Part shown: one piece after another, positions 42,090 to 54,087 of the stretch
Layout: each line of letters starts with the position of its first letter
Position numbering within the stretch: the first letter of the stretch is position 1
Assembly: GCA_002007465.1 (NCBI GenBank)
Contig: LNAC01000777.1
Coordinates: 274,568 to 338,567 of the forward strand
Direction: 5' to 3'
DNA length: 64,000 nucleotides
Source: Ailurus styani
Lineage: Eukaryota; Chordata; Mammalia; Carnivora; Ailuridae
Made by a program: the position numbers and the translations under genes
Notes under the pieces: model-generated
What the model was told of the DNA's origin: nothing
The model's database searches: none
The model's input: only the letters and a program-made list of their open reading frames with translations

Positions 42090-43639
42090 TCACTTCAGGT
42101 AAACATCTCAACAGAATTTGGAGAGAACTTGGACAAAATTATTCTAAAGTTAATCTGGTAAGAAATATTTGAAAATAACTGAGAATATTTTGAAAAAATA
42201 ATAAAGCAGGACTTGTTTTTATGAATGAAACACATTCTTATAGTAATAAAACAGTTACAGTAATAAAAAGTGTGGTGCTGCCCCAGGAATAGACAGGTAG
42301 ATTAATGGACTGAAATAGGGGATCCAGAAATAGACTTACCTAGATATGAAAAAGCAGTGCATAAGAAAGTTACCATGTCAATTCAAAAATAAGCAAATAA
42401 ACAGCCTAATAAAAAACTTGGCACAAGATTCAAGAACATATTTCACCAAAGAAGATATACAAATGGCAAACACATGAGAAAGATGCTCAATATCATTAAC
42501 ATTAGAAAAATGTAAGTTAAATCACAAGGAGATTACCATTATAGATATTCTATTCCAAATACCATTATAGATATAGATAATCCATCTTAGAATGGATTAA
42601 ACAATAAAACTGAAAATCCCAAGTGCTGACGAGGATGAAGAGCAACTAGGACTCTCCTCCACTGTTGGTGAAGGCAAAATGGCACGGTAGCTACTTTGGA
42701 AAACAGGAAGGCAGTCTCTTATAAAATTAAGGAGCACTAACCATGTGATCTAGCCATCCCATTGCTAGGTATTTACCTAAGAGAAATGAACATGTATGTT
42801 TTCACAAGAACCTGTGGACAAAGGTTCATAACAACTGTCTTAGTCCATCTGGGCTAATGTAACAGAATACGATGGACTGGGGGCTGGCACAACAGATACT
42901 TCTCACTGTTCTGGAGCCTCAGAAGTCCAAGATCAAAGTGCTGGCAGGTTCACTGTCTCCTAAGGGCCCACTTCCTTACAAATAGCCATCTTCTCCCTGT
43001 GTCCCATGTGAGGACATGATGGACGCAGTGAGAAAACTCTCTGGGGTCTCTTTTATAAGGCACTAATCCCATTTATGAGGGCTCTACCCTCATGACTAAA
43101 TCATTTACAAAAAACCCCACCTCCTAATACCATCACATGAAGAGTTAGGATTTTAATATATAAATGGTCGGGGGCCAGGCAAGAGCATTTGGTCCATAGC
43201 AACAACTTTATTCATAGTCACAAAAAATGGAAAACATCTCAAATATCCTTCAACTGGTAAATGGATAAACAAACTGTGGTGCTGCAGACTATCACTCCAT
43301 AATAAAAAGCAATGAACTATTGATAAGCACACACATTTTATTTATGCTAAATAAAAGAAGCCATACTCAGAGGCTGCAAACTGCATAAAATCCCTTTTAT
43401 ATGGCATTCTGGAAAAAGCGAAGTTATGGGGATTGAGAAAAGATCAGCATGTCACTAAGGGTTAGAGATGGCGTGGGGTTTCACTATAAAGAGACAGTGA
43501 GAGGGAATTTTGCTGGGTGTTAGAACTGTTCTGTATCTTATTTGTGATAGTGATTATGTAACTGTATACACATGTCAAAACTCATGCAACTACACACCAA
43601 AAATGAATGCTACTGAATGTAAAATATAAAATAAATTTA
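42090..43639 (+). mobile_element. Old L1 (ORF2 3' part and 3' UTR) split by a solo LTR
   Basis: Diverged ORF2-end landmarks (TTCACCAAAGAAGATATACA, TCCCATTGCTAGGTATTTAC) stop at 42835 and resume at 43207 with GGAAAACATCTCAAATATCC, then 3' UTR to 43639. Confidence 0.85.
42836..43201 (-). mobile_element. Solo MaLR LTR (MST/THE1-like), minus strand
   Basis: The plus strand runs from TGTCTTAGTCCATCTGGGCT to TTTGGTCCATAGCA, the reverse of an MST-type LTR. ACAAC flanks both sides (42831-42835, 43202-43206), the 5-bp duplication expected for this class. No internal sequence remains, so it is a solo LTR. Confidence 0.88.
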
Positions 43640-43835
43640 GATTTTATTTATTTATTTATTTGTCAGAGAGAGAGAAAGAGAGCACAAAAGCAGGGGGACC
43701 AGTAGAGGAAGAGGGGGAAGCAGGCTCCCTGCCCAGCAGGGAGTCCAATGTGTCACTCCATCCCAGGACCCTGGGATTATGACTTGGAGCCGAAGGCAAA
43801 TGCTTAACGGACTGAGCCACCCAGGCATCCCATAT
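43640..43835 (-). mobile_element. CAN-SINE, minus strand
   Basis: A-rich start, GA-rich block and reversed head ACTGAGCCACCCAGGCATCC. Perfect 16-bp duplication ATATAAAATAAATTTA at 43624-43639 and 43836-43851. It landed at the A-rich end of the old L1. Confidence 0.95.
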
Positions 43836-43851
43836 ATATAAAATAAATTTA

Positions 43852-44880
43852 AAAAGACAGTGCACAATGTGAAGAATATAAATAACAATATTATAAAATA
43901 ATCATCATACTTGCCAAAAGACTAGTCTTTTTGTTTTTTGCTAAGAGACTAGATCTTAATAACTCCAACTATAAAAAAAAAGACACAATGCAAGTGTGAT
44001 GTGAGTTGCTAACTCTCACTATAATGGCAATCATGTTACAGTATATAAATATTAAATTAACATATACACCTTAAATTTTTGCAATATTATATGTCAAATG
44101 TATTTAAATAAAAAGACTTTACATCATCTACAAGTACATAATTAATATCTGGGAAGTGGTAACAGGCTAGTGATTTAGAGAAAATTGGGGAAGATCCTTT
44201 CCTTAGTCTTCACATAAGAATAAAGTCCAGATGGATTGAGAGTTTAATTGTGAATATAGAAATTATAAAATGTTACAAGAAAGCATGGGTAAATATTTTT
44301 ACAATCTTGACTGGTGGCAGTCTTTCAAGTAATCATGTCAGAAATTCCCCAAACCTATGTATGTGATGGTATGCAAATTTAAAACTTCATAAATTTTAAA
44401 AAAATGAAATAAAACAAGCATGTTTAAAACTAAATCAGAAAAAAGAATTTGCAACCCACATATTAACAGATTACTTTTATTGAAGAACTCAAAAAAGGAA
44501 AAATAAAATAAAAGAAACCCAAATAAAAATTTAGAAGAACATGAACAAGCAATTCGCAAATTAACTGATAACATAAGAAAAGATATTCAACCTCCTTAAT
44601 GATCAAAGAAAGAAAGAAAAATAATTAATTTTGTCCAGATTAATGAAGACCAAAGCTGTTGATAAAATCTATTAGCAGTAGCGTTTAGAAAATGGGGCTC
44701 TCATGAACAATTTGTGGGAGTGTAAATTCCTGCAGCCTTTGGGGAGGGCAATGTGAATACCCCATTTCCCCTAATAAAATACTAACACTACTGAAAAAAA
44801 ACCACATAACTTCACGATACTTGTTGCAGCATCATTTATAACGTTAAATATTTTTAATGCCAGTTTTGTGAGCCTTTAAA
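43852..44880 (+). mobile_element. Diverged L1 debris, plus strand
   Basis: GTCTTCACATAAGAATAAAG, GATGGATTGAGAGTTTAATT and CATGAACAAGCAATTC are weak L1 ORF2/3' UTR landmarks. Boundaries are uncertain. No host gene is seen. Confidence 0.5.
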
Positions 44881-45074
44881 ATGTTAATGTTCTCTGTGAC
44901 CTTCAAGTGGAGAATATAATATACAGACAGTTCTCAAAATTATTTGGCCAAAGGAAACCTCCCCCTTTTTTCTTTCAGCTCAAATGTTTCACCCTTGAGT
45001 CATAAAGAGACAACTGGAAGGGTATTCATTAAAATGTTTAATAGAAGAGATGTGAGATTTTATTCACTTCTTTG

Positions 45075-45283
45075 TACCTTTTTAAAGATGTATTTATTTA
45101 TTTGAGAGAGAGTGCAAGTGGAGTGAGGAGCAGGGGAAGGAGGACAAGCAGACTTCATGCTGATCATGGAGAAGCCCCACATGGGGCTTGAGTTCACAAC
45201 CCTGAGATCATGACTTAAGCTGAGATCTACAGCTGGATCAACAGTTGGACACTTAATGGATTGAGTGAGCCCCAGGCACTTTT
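45075..45283 (-). mobile_element. Old CAN-SINE, minus strand
   Basis: TTTTTAAAGATGTATTTATT, GA-rich middle, CACAACCCTGAGATCATGAC and a degraded reversed head (ATTGAGTGAGCCCCAGGCAC). Confidence 0.85.
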
Positions 45284-45304
45284 TGATATTGCTTGAATAC
45301 TTTT

Positions 45305-45502
45305 TTTTGGTCTTTTTTTTAGAGATTTTATTTATTTGTTTGACAGAGAGAGAGAGAGCACAAGTAGGCAGAGCGGCAGGCAGAGGGAGAAGCAGGGTCT
45401 CTGCCAAGCAGAGAGCAGATGTGGAACTCAATCCCAAGACCCTGGGATGGTGACCTGAGCCGAAGGCAGACGCTTAAGCAACTGAGCCACCCAGGCACCC
45501 TA
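45305..45502 (-). mobile_element. CAN-SINE, minus strand
   Basis: Interrupted poly-T, AGATTTTATTTATTTGTTTG, GA-rich block and the reversed head ACTGAGCCACCCAGGCACCC. Nearby flanks TTGAATACTTT and TTGAATACTTTA suggest a short duplication. Confidence 0.93.
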
Positions 45503-45724
45503 GTTGAATACTTTAAACAATGAACATTTATCATTTATATAAAAAAATACTAAAATTGTTTTCAAAAAAAAGGAAAAAGGATCTACTGTTTATAAAAGAT
45601 GTGTAACTTAAAACTTCATCATAAAGCAAGCCTCTTTGTAAGATAGCCTGATGTAAAGACAAGAGCCTGCTATAAAATCCATACTGGAAATGTTTGAATG
45701 AGCCAAAGACCATTGGATTGTGAG

Positions 45725-45890
45725 TCCAGGGTCCAAAGATGAAGGTGAAAGCCCTTGCTCTGGCTTACCTGCTTGGAACAGTAGGCAAAGTAGCTAACCT
45801 CCCTAAATCTTAGGTTCCTCTCCTGTAAAATTGGAATCATGTTATCTACTTTGCCTTATCCATAAAGTGTTTGTTAAAATGACTCTTAGT
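45725..45890 (+). mobile_element. MIR element, plus strand
   Basis: GAAAGCCCTTGCTCTGGCTT and AGCTAACCTCCCTAAATCTT ... CTCCTGTAAAATTGGAATCA follow MIR order, diverged. Confidence 0.75.
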
Positions 45891-45934
45891 AAAACTACTT
45901 TGCTTAGATCTTTGAAATAATTGTAGGAATATTT

Positions 45935-46130
45935 GGGGTAACTGTGTGGCTCAGTCAGTTAAGTATCCCACTCTTGATTTTCGCTCAGGTAGTGATCTCA
46001 GGGTGGTGAGATCAAGCCCTGGTCAGGCTCTGTGCTCAGTGGGGAGCCTGCTTGGGATTCTCTCTCTCTCTCTCCCTCTGCCCTCCACCCCTGCTCTCTC
46101 TCTCTCTCTCTTTCAAATAAATAAATCTTA
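45935..46130 (+). mobile_element. Older CAN-SINE, plus strand
   Basis: The head TAACTGTGTGGCTCAGTCAG and TCCCACTCTTGATTTTCG are of the older type. The tail merges into a GAAA microsatellite. Confidence 0.92.
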
Positions 46131-46131
46131 A

Positions 46132-46197
<66 letters not shown>

Positions 46198-46226
46198 AAA
46201 AGAAAAAAGAAAGAAAGAAAGAAAGA
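46131..46226. repeat. (GAAA)n microsatellite from a SINE tail
   Basis: About 20 GAAA units with one interruption follow directly on the SINE tail, so it probably grew from the A-rich tail. Confidence 0.95.
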
Positions 46227-46249
46227 ATGAATTTTGGGAAAAGTTACCT

Positions 46250-46345
46250 TGGGTACCTTAAAGAATTTGAGGTTCAGAGAAATGAAGTAACTTTCTCCTG
46301 GATCACCCAGTCACTAAATGATGGAGCAACATATAAACTGCACAA
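46250..46345 (-). mobile_element. Antisense MIR fragment
   Basis: GAGGTTCAGAGAAATGAAGT and GGATCACCCAGTCACTAAAT are the reversed 3' part of MIR. Confidence 0.6.
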
Positions 46346-46379
46346 ATGCACCCTTCTCTGTCCATGGGTCTCTTTTTGA

Positions 46380-46530
46380 GCTTCGCTGCTCAAAGTGTGG
46401 TCTGCAGACCAGCAGCTTCACAACCACCTGAGAAATGCTGAGTCTGGTCCTGACCTACTGAAACAGGACTTGTACTTAAACAAGATATCCCAAGTGAATC
46501 ACTGCATATAAATGTTTGTGAAGTATTATT
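46380..46530. mobile_element. MER5-like (hAT-Charlie) DNA transposon remnant
   Basis: CTCAAAGTGTGGTCTGCAGA, CAGCAGCTTCACAACCACCT and CCTACTGAAACAGGACTTG, then AGATATCCCAAGTGAATCAC, follow the MER5A layout. Confidence 0.7.
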
Positions 46531-46969
46531 TTGTGGGATAGAGTCTAATCCACAGTACATATAAATCTGTGTAATAATGAATAGAACTTTGCAATTGGCC
46601 ATAAGAAGACTAAATATGAGTTTCTGATCTAAACTGTTGCCATGAGTTGTCCTGCAGAACAGAAAGTTATTTTATTTTTTTTAATTCAGTTTCCCAAATC
46701 ATTCCTTTTTCACAATATGAATTAATGTAAATTAACTGTGTCTGTGGCCCATACTTCGAGGCAGGCTCTTAGCTACATAATTTGTGGGGTGGAGTCCAAA
46801 ATGAAAATTCAGGTGCCATGTTCAAAATATACTAAGAATTTGGAGACACGACAGTAGAGCTTTGAATGGAGTGTGAGGCGGAGGTGCATGGCACTGTGGA
46901 CTTCCCCAGGTGGCCTGCCCATGAAGCTGCTGGTTCTGCTTTGGGGAATGTTTAAGATTACGGAGAGCT

Positions 46970-48058
46970 TGGATATCAGCTCTTTTTCTGTAGTGTCATT
47001 TGTGAATATCTTCTCCCATTCTGTGGGAGAATTGTTTGTTTGTTGACTTTGTTTTGTTGACTGTTCATTTTCACTTTTGTTTCCCTTGCCTTTGGAGACA
47101 GGTCTTGATATCCAAGATCTATAAAGAACTTAAACTCAACACCCAAAAAACAGATAATCAAGTCAAAAAATGGGCAGAAGACATGAACAGACACTTCTCC
47201 AATGAAGACGTACAAATGGCTAACAGACACATGAAAAAATATTCATCATCATTAGCCATTATAGAAATTCAAATCAAAACCCCATTGAGATACCACCTTA
47301 TACCAGTTAGAATGGCAAAAATTAACAAGGCAAGAAACAACAAATGTTGGAGAGGATGTGGAGAAAGGGGAACCCTCTTATACTCTTGGTGGGAATGCAA
47401 GTTGGTGCAGCTACTTTGCAAAACAGTGTAGTGGTTCCTCAAAAAATTAAAAATAGAACTACCCTATGACCCAGCAATTGTACTACTGGGTATTTACCCC
47501 AAGGATACAGATGCAGTGAAAAGAAGGGCCATATGCACCCCAATGTTCATAGCAGCAATATCCACAATAGTTAAACTGTGGAAAGAGCCAAGATGTCCTT
47601 CAACAGAGGAATGGATAAAGAAGATGTGGTCCATATATACGATGGAATATTACTCAGCCGTCAGAAAGGATGAATACCCAACTTTTGTATCAATATGGAT
47701 GGGACTGGAGGAGAGTATGCTGAGTGAAATAAGTCAAGCATAGAAAAGTCAATTATCATATGGTTTTACTAACTTGTGGAACATAAGGAATAGCATGGAG
47801 GACATTAGGAGATGGAAGGGAAAAATGAAGGGGGTGATATCAGAGGGGGAGACGAATCATGAGATACTGTGGACTCTGAGAAATGAACTGAGGATTTTAG
47901 AGGGAAGGGGGTTGGGAGGATATGTTAGCCTACTGATGGGTATTAAGAGGGCACGTATTGCATGGAACACTGGGTGTTATATGTAAACAATGAATTTTGG
48001 AACACTACATCAAAAACCAATGATGTACTGTATGGTGACTAACATAACAATAAAAAAA
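46970..48058 (+). mobile_element. L1 insertion with 5' inversion (twin priming)
   Basis: The duplication AAGATTACGGAGAGCT (46954-46969) / AAGATTACAGAGAGCT (48059-48074) brackets one event. 46970-47100 is L1 ORF2 in reverse, and about 47101-48058 is ORF2 end plus 3' UTR in forward sense. Both meet at the same L1 point (GATATCCAAG). Open pieces lie at 47036-47431 and 47516-47743. The cysteine-rich [12 protein letters not shown] motif is present. Confidence 0.93.
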
Positions 48059-48074
48059 AAGATTACAGAGAGCT

Positions 48075-48989
48075 GTGCACAGAGTTAATCCACCCCCGAA
48101 GGACTGGGGGATAGAGCAGGGATTTTCATCCCCAAAGCTTTAATAAATGTTAATAACTTCAGATTCTCACCAGAGGTTAGAACCTTGAACTCTGCTGCTC
48201 ACTTCTCAAAAACTTGGTTGTTGAAGTTACCATTCATTAAGGATTGCCTCGGTGAACAGAGATGCAGCCTGGCTCTAAGTGGGAAAGGAGGTGGCTGTGG
48301 CCTGGGGCAGGTCAACGTGGGCAGGGCTGCTCCATTAGTGGGTTAGGGCTGGCTCTTGGGAGAAGAGCAAGCTTGGATTCCTTCTGCGCGAATCTCCCTG
48401 TCTAGCCTTCATGAGGCTTCCTCGGAGATCTTCAAATGCTGTTTTGAATAACCATCCTGAAACATTTTACCTTAAATTTGTTGAAGCGCTGCCACTTGTG
48501 GGATGATGGTTCCTGTCATCCCCTACCATGCCACCATTGCACATCCCTTCTTCCACTAACATGTCACCCTTGGAGGAGCTTGGCAATCTGAAGGGGCACC
48601 TCTGTGCTACATCAATTAGACCTCTCAAAGATATGTGGATACTGGACTGCACTGTGTTCCCACATTCTGATGTCTCTGAGCAGTGATGTAAGAAAGAAGA
48701 GCATGGGAGGTGAATGTTAGTGATACCAAGGCTGTTGCTCATAATATGATAGAAATCTCCCCGAGGACCTGTAGGGAAATTCTCTGAAGGCTTTCTTAGA
48801 ACCTCAGAAAAGTAGTACTTTAAAGCAATTAGCATGTTTTGTCTTCTTTTCTTTTGCTTCATGTTTTCTTCTTTGCTTTTGCTCCTAGAACACCCAGAGT
48901 TAAATTTTTGAGCTATAGTTGCTATAATACAGGACAATATGATACACCTTTAAAATTTTCTTATTTTCCCACCCACATTTCATTAATTT
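48075..48989. other. Unique-looking DNA with one 156-codon frame
   Basis: A minus-strand frame at 48467-48937 (156 codons, ATG start) is the longest here outside recognised repeats. It has a Lys/Arg-rich N-terminal stretch and no domain, signal peptide or splice context I recognise. I do not assign it a function and think chance is most likely. Confidence 0.3.
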
Positions 48990-50290
48990 ATTATTACATC
49001 TTATTTTTAACAGCTTTATTTAGGTATAGTCAACACACAATAAACTGCATATGTTTAAACTGTACAATTAACCATTTCTGACCCATGCATATACCAATGA
49101 CCACAATCTAGATGACAGAAGAGCATTCCCCAGGGTTCCCTCGTGATCTCAATAAACCTTCCTTTCCAATCCCTCACTCTCCTCCCAATACCAGGGAACC
49201 ACTGATCTGTTATCTTTCACTGTGGATTAGTTCACATTTTCTAAAATTTCATAGTAGTGGAAACAAATGGAAACAAAACATACTATTTGTTTTATTTTTG
49301 TCTGGAGTTTTTCACTCACTGTAATTATTTGGCAATTTACCTATGTTGTAGAAAGTATCAGTACTTCATTTCTTTTTATTGCCAGGTAGTATCCTACTGG
49401 ATGAATAAGTGATGGTTTTTTTATCCATCTACCCACTGATGGACATTTACATTGCTTTTGCTGTTTGGGGCTCTTCCAAAGAAAGCTGTTAGGAACATTC
49501 ACACATAAGTCTTTGTGTGGATATATGCTTTCATTTCTTTTGGATAAAGAACTAGGAGTGGAACATCTGGGTCATACGATAGAGTTCTGTTTGCATATTT
49601 AAGAACTCTTTTCCAAAGTGACTGCACTATTTTTCATCCCTGTTTGCAGTGCGTGAGTGTTCTAGTGTCTCTACATCCCCATTTTTTAATGTGACTGGTC
49701 TACTTAGCAAATAAGTGTGGGTTGCTACTGTACTGTGGTTTTAAATTTACATTTCTCTGATGAAAAATGCTGTTGAACATCTTTTCAATGCATATTTGCC
49801 ATTCTTATATCTTCTTTGGTGAAATGTCTGCTTAATTATTTTTCCCACTTAAAAAAAATGGGTTGGGGGCACCTAGGGGGCTCAGTGGGTTAAGCCTCTG
49901 CCTTCGGCTAAGGTCATGATCTCAGAGTCCTGGGATCGAGGCCCGCATCTGGTTCTCTGCTCAACAAGGAGCCTGCTTCCCCACCCCCACCCCCCGCCTG
50001 CCTCTCTACCTACTTGTGATCTCTCTCTCTCTGTGTCAAATAAATAAATAAAATCTTTTTAAAAAATGGGTTTTTTATTATTATTGAGTTTGAGAATTGC
50101 TTATATATACTAGATACAAGTTCTTTATCAGATTGACACCTGCAAGTATTTTCTCCTGGCTTGCTTTTTCATTCTCATAGCAATCCTTTTTTTTATTTTT
50201 TATTTTTTATTTTTTAGAGAGGGGAAGTTTTTAATTTTGATGAAATCCAATTTATTAATTTGATCTTTTATGTACCATGCTTTTGGTGTT
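48990..50290 (-). mobile_element. Old antisense L1 with a SINE insertion
   Basis: AGCTTTATTTAGGTATAGTC, GTTTAAACTGTACAATTAAC, TTTCTTTTTATTGCCAGGTA and CTTCTTTGGTGAAATGTCTG are reversed L1 3' UTR and ORF2 landmarks. The order is kept on both sides of the SINE at 49869-50066. Confidence 0.82.
49869..50066 (+). mobile_element. CAN-SINE, plus strand
   Basis: Head GGCACCTAGGGGGCTCAGTG, then GGTTAAGCCTCTGCC. Tail AAATAAATAAAATCTTTTTA. Flanks AAAAAATGGGTT on both sides form the duplication. Confidence 0.94.
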
Positions 50291-50384
50291 TTATCTTAGA
50301 AATTTTTGAAAGGTCAAACTCAAGGCTCAAACCCATAACTTGGCCCTAAAAGCCACAGTGTGCCCATTATTTTATTGGGAGATG

Positions 50385-50500
50385 TGATTGAGTCTCCACA
50401 ACAAGCCAGGCTCCATCCTAGGTACTGGGGACACAGCATTGACTAAGACAAACAAAAGTCTCTGCCTTGAGTGAGCATAATGCATTGACAGGAAAGAAGG
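50385..50500 (+). mobile_element. L2-like fragment
   Basis: CATCCTAGGTACTGGGGACA ... CATTGACTAAGACAAACAAA ... GTCTCTGCCTTGAG is an L2 3' region layout. Confidence 0.6.
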
Positions 50501-52150
50501 TCACTAAAGTCAAAACATGGCACAGAATACCTGCTGTGGGAGAGGGTCAAGCAGAGGCGGGTAGGAAAAACACAGTCAGGGAAAGGTCTGGAGGCGGTAG
50601 GGGAGTGAGCCAGGCGCTCACTGGGGCAGGGTGAGCCAGAGGAGTAGCAGGGGAGCAGGTGTGGGGAGAGGATGGGGGTAGAACAAAGGGGAATAAGGTC
50701 AGAGCAGAGAGGTAATGTAGGGATAACAAAGTGGGGGTGTTTGGAGGCATCTCATGTCAGACCTCGCAGGTAAAGCAAGGACTCTGGATTTTCCTGGGTG
50801 AAAGGGAGAGCCATTTGAGGGATGCAGCAGGGAGATGATAGGCTCTGGCTGCCATATGGAGAATGGAATGATAAGAAATTGGGAGACCAAGAGGAGGGTC
50901 TTGGTGATAATCCAGATGAGAGAACACTGGGTCAGGACGATGGTGGTGAAAAGTGGTTGGATTTGAATCTATTTTGAAGGTAAAATCAAAAGAATTTTCT
51001 GCCGGATTAGATGTGGCACATGAAAGAAAAAACAGTTAAAGTCAACTCCAAGGCATTTGGCCTGGACAAGTGGGAGTGCAGAGTTTCTGTACTCGAGTAG
51101 GTTTGTTGGGGAGACCAGAAGTTTAGTTTTGGGCCAGCTATACTTTGGGTTGTCTATTAGACAGATGAATAGAGGTGAATGGAGGGAGCTTGTGTTTGGG
51201 AGAGATTATCTGGGCAAGAGGTACAAGTTTGGGTGATATGGGTATGTAGGTTGTATTTAAAGACATAGGTCTGAGTGAGATAGAGGAGAAGCCTGCTCCC
51301 TGGTGTTCTTCACTCCAACACTTCAGTTAGGAGGATGAAAACCAAAGAAGGTCCTGGAGGAGGAGCCAGCAAAGTGAGAGGAAAACCAAGCAAGAGGGCT
51401 GAGTCCTGGAGGCCAGTAAGGTAAGGGTTTCAGGAGGGAGTGACTAATGGTTGTGTCAGGTGCTGCTGAGAAGGGGAAGTTGCTGAGAACTGGGAAGGCA
51501 GGGGGACTTCACAGGAACTGTCCCAGGGGGTGGTGGAGGACTTCAAAAGAGGAAGTGGGGACAGAGATTATAAACAACTTGGCTGAGAATTCTGCAGAGA
51601 TGAACAGAGAATTGTGGCAGGTGATGAGGAAAATGGGGTCAAGAGAGAGACTTATTATTATTATTATTATTTAATAAGCATGTTTGTATGTTGTTGGAAA
51701 TGATCCCAAAAAGAGGAAGGATTGATGATCCTGAAGGGAGCCCTGATGCTTCACTATTTTAGCCCCAGAGTGGCAGAAATGATAAGGTTCTTTCCAACCT
51801 GTACTCTCTTCTCTAGGACCAAGAAGTCATGGAGTGAGGGACTGGATACAAACCCAGTTAGAATATGGAAATGCTGAAGTAATTCAAAGACATTAAGTTA
51901 TCCCTTAGCTTAGATAATTTTGTCCTGTCTGCCTGGAACCTGCATATCTGAGGTCCTGGAAGACCAGATCTTTATAGGACACTACATTTCCAGCTGGGAC
52001 ATGTCTTTCAATTTAAGAAGAAAATTATTTTGGCGCAGATTTAGTTTATGGAGCAAATCTTCCACATTCTTGTTCCTAATGGCAGGATCAAGGACCGTGT
52101 TTTTTTCTCACATTTGTATCTCTAGTAGCTTGCAATGTGCTGTCTATGGT
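50501..52150. other. Unique-looking, purine-rich DNA
   Basis: No gene recognised. The plus strand is G/A-rich (50530-50900 and 51280-51640). A (TTA)n tract lies at 51653-51671. Confidence 0.4.
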
Positions 52151-52168
52151 AGGAATTCAACAATCTTT

Positions 52169-52204
52169 TTTTTTTAAGATATTTATTTATTTATATATTT
52201 ATTT

Positions 52205-52258
<54 letters not shown>

Positions 52259-52392
52259 AAGTAGGGGGAGCGGTAGGTAGAGGCAGAGAGAGAAGGAGGC
52301 TCCTTGCTGAGCAGAGAGCCCATTGGGCTCAATCGCAAGACCCTAGGATCATGAACTGAGCCGCTTGACTGACTGGGACACCTAGGTGCCCC
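52169..52392 (-). mobile_element. CAN-SINE with expanded (GA)n, minus strand
   Basis: The GA block has expanded to about 48 bp of pure GA (52208-52255). Duplications AGGAATTCAACAATCTTT (52151-52168) and AGGAATTCAACTATCTTT (52393-52410) differ at one base. Confidence 0.95.
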
Positions 52393-52431
52393 AGGAATTC
52401 AACTATCTTTGTTGAATGAATGCCAAGACTG

Positions 52432-53312
52432 AATTGGTGCAACTATCCTGGAAAAGAGTGTGGTGGAAGTTCTTCAAAAAATTTAAGCTATAAAACTACC
52501 TTATGACCCAGCAATCCCACTTCTGGGTATGTATCCAAAGGAAATGAAATCAGTACCTTGAAGAGAAAATTGTGGTCCAATGTTTATTGGCAGCATTATT
52601 CACAATAGCTAAGACATGGATACAACCTAAGTGTCCACCAACAGATAAACAGATAAAGAAAATGTGATATGTGTATATATATTAATTATATTTATATAAT
52701 AAATGAATATTTATTTAGTAAATATTTAATAAAAATAAATTCACATAATAAACTACATACTTCATTATATGTATTTCCTTATATATAGTAATACTGTATT
52801 ATATTTATATAGATACATAGATATACATATAACAGAATATTACCTAGCTTAAAATAAAAGGAAATCCTACCATTTGTGACAAAATGGGTGAATCTGGAGG
52901 ACATTATGGTAAATGAAATAAGACAGACACAGAAAGACAACTACTGCATGATCCCACTTATATGTGAAATCTAAAATAGTCAAACTCATAGAACAGTGGT
53001 TACTGGGGATGGGGAGGTGGGGGAAATGAGAAGATGTTGGTCAAAAAGTACAAAGTTCCAGTTTTGTAGAATAAATATATGTAGAGATCTACCGTACAGC
53101 ATGATGACTACAAGTTAATAATACTGTGTTGAACATTGGAAATCTGCTAAGAGGGTTGATTTCAGGTACTCTCATCACACACAAAAAAGATAACTATGTG
53201 AGGAAAAAGGTATTTAAATAGCTTGACTGTAGTAATCATCTCACAATGTATATGTGTGTCAAATCATTATGTTGTACATCTTAAATATATGCAATTTTTG
53301 TTATAAAAATAC
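52432..53312 (+). mobile_element. Old L1 3' end, plus strand
   Basis: TATGACCCAGCAATCCCACT, GACATTATGGTAAATGAAAT and the 3' UTR CAGCATGATGACTACAAGTT to ATATATGCAATTTTTGTTAT follow L1 order. An AT microsatellite (52660-52835) sits at the same L1 position as at 5338-5572. Confidence 0.9.
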
Positions 53313-53464
53313 CTTCCCGGTTTAAGCCTTGATTTGGACATATACAGCTAGGATATCACACACTTTCAAAGTAAGTTTTGAGTTATTTTAAAATAAAGCA
53401 CAGAAAAACAACAGCATGGTGACACAGCATAGACTACTGGAAACCTAAAAAAATTTAAATTTGA

Positions 53465-53660
53465 AAATGAGAGTTACCTGAGAGGAGGTGGGTGGGGGGA
53501 TGGGTGAAATAGGTAATGGGGATTAAGGAGGGCCCTTGTTGAGATGAGCACTGGGTAATGTATGGAAGTGTTGAATCACTATATTTTACACCTGAAACTA
53601 ATACTCTATGATAACTATACTGGAATTAAAATTTAAAAAATTTTTAAAGAAAAAAAAGTG
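53465..53660 (+). mobile_element. Carnivore L1 3' terminal fragment, plus strand
   Basis: GATGGGTGAAATAGGTAATG, GATGAGCACTGGGTAATGTA and CACCTGAAACTAATACTC match the 3' end seen near 6340-6410. Confidence 0.88.
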
Positions 53661-53779
53661 AGAGAACTCATATTTGACTTAAAAGGGCAATGAGAATTGA
53701 AGGCACATTTTTTCTTCACTGTGTTGCATCTTGCTGGCTGTGGTACAGGTTACTTTACCTTTTCCTATAAACAAGATTG

Positions 53780-53984
53780 ATTGTGGGCGCCTGGGTGGCT
53801 CAGTGGGTTAAAGCCTCTGCTTTCGGCCCAGGTCATGATCTCAGGGTCCTGGGATCGAGGCCCGCATCGGGCTCTCTGCTTGGCAGGGAGCCTACTTCCC
53901 CCTCTCTCTCTGCCTGCCTCTCTGCCTCCTTGTGATCTCTCTCCCACTGTGAAATAAATAAATAAAATCTTTTTAAAAAAAAAA
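53780..53984 (+). mobile_element. Young CAN-SINE, plus strand
   Basis: Head GGGCGCCTGGGTGGCTCAGT and GGTTAAAGCC. Duplication AAACAAGATTG at 53769-53779 and 53985-53995. Confidence 0.96.
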
Positions 53985-54087
53985 AAACAAGATTGTTTCT
54001 GTGGATGGTTCTTCAGTGGGAGTTTTCAATGTGAAACTAATGCTAGACATCAGACCCTTGTCTGAAATTCAAATGTCAAAAAAAAGA

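Noticed and set aside
46131..46226. CRISPR-like array
   Set aside because: Regular short units without spacers; simple microsatellite in a mammalian genome.
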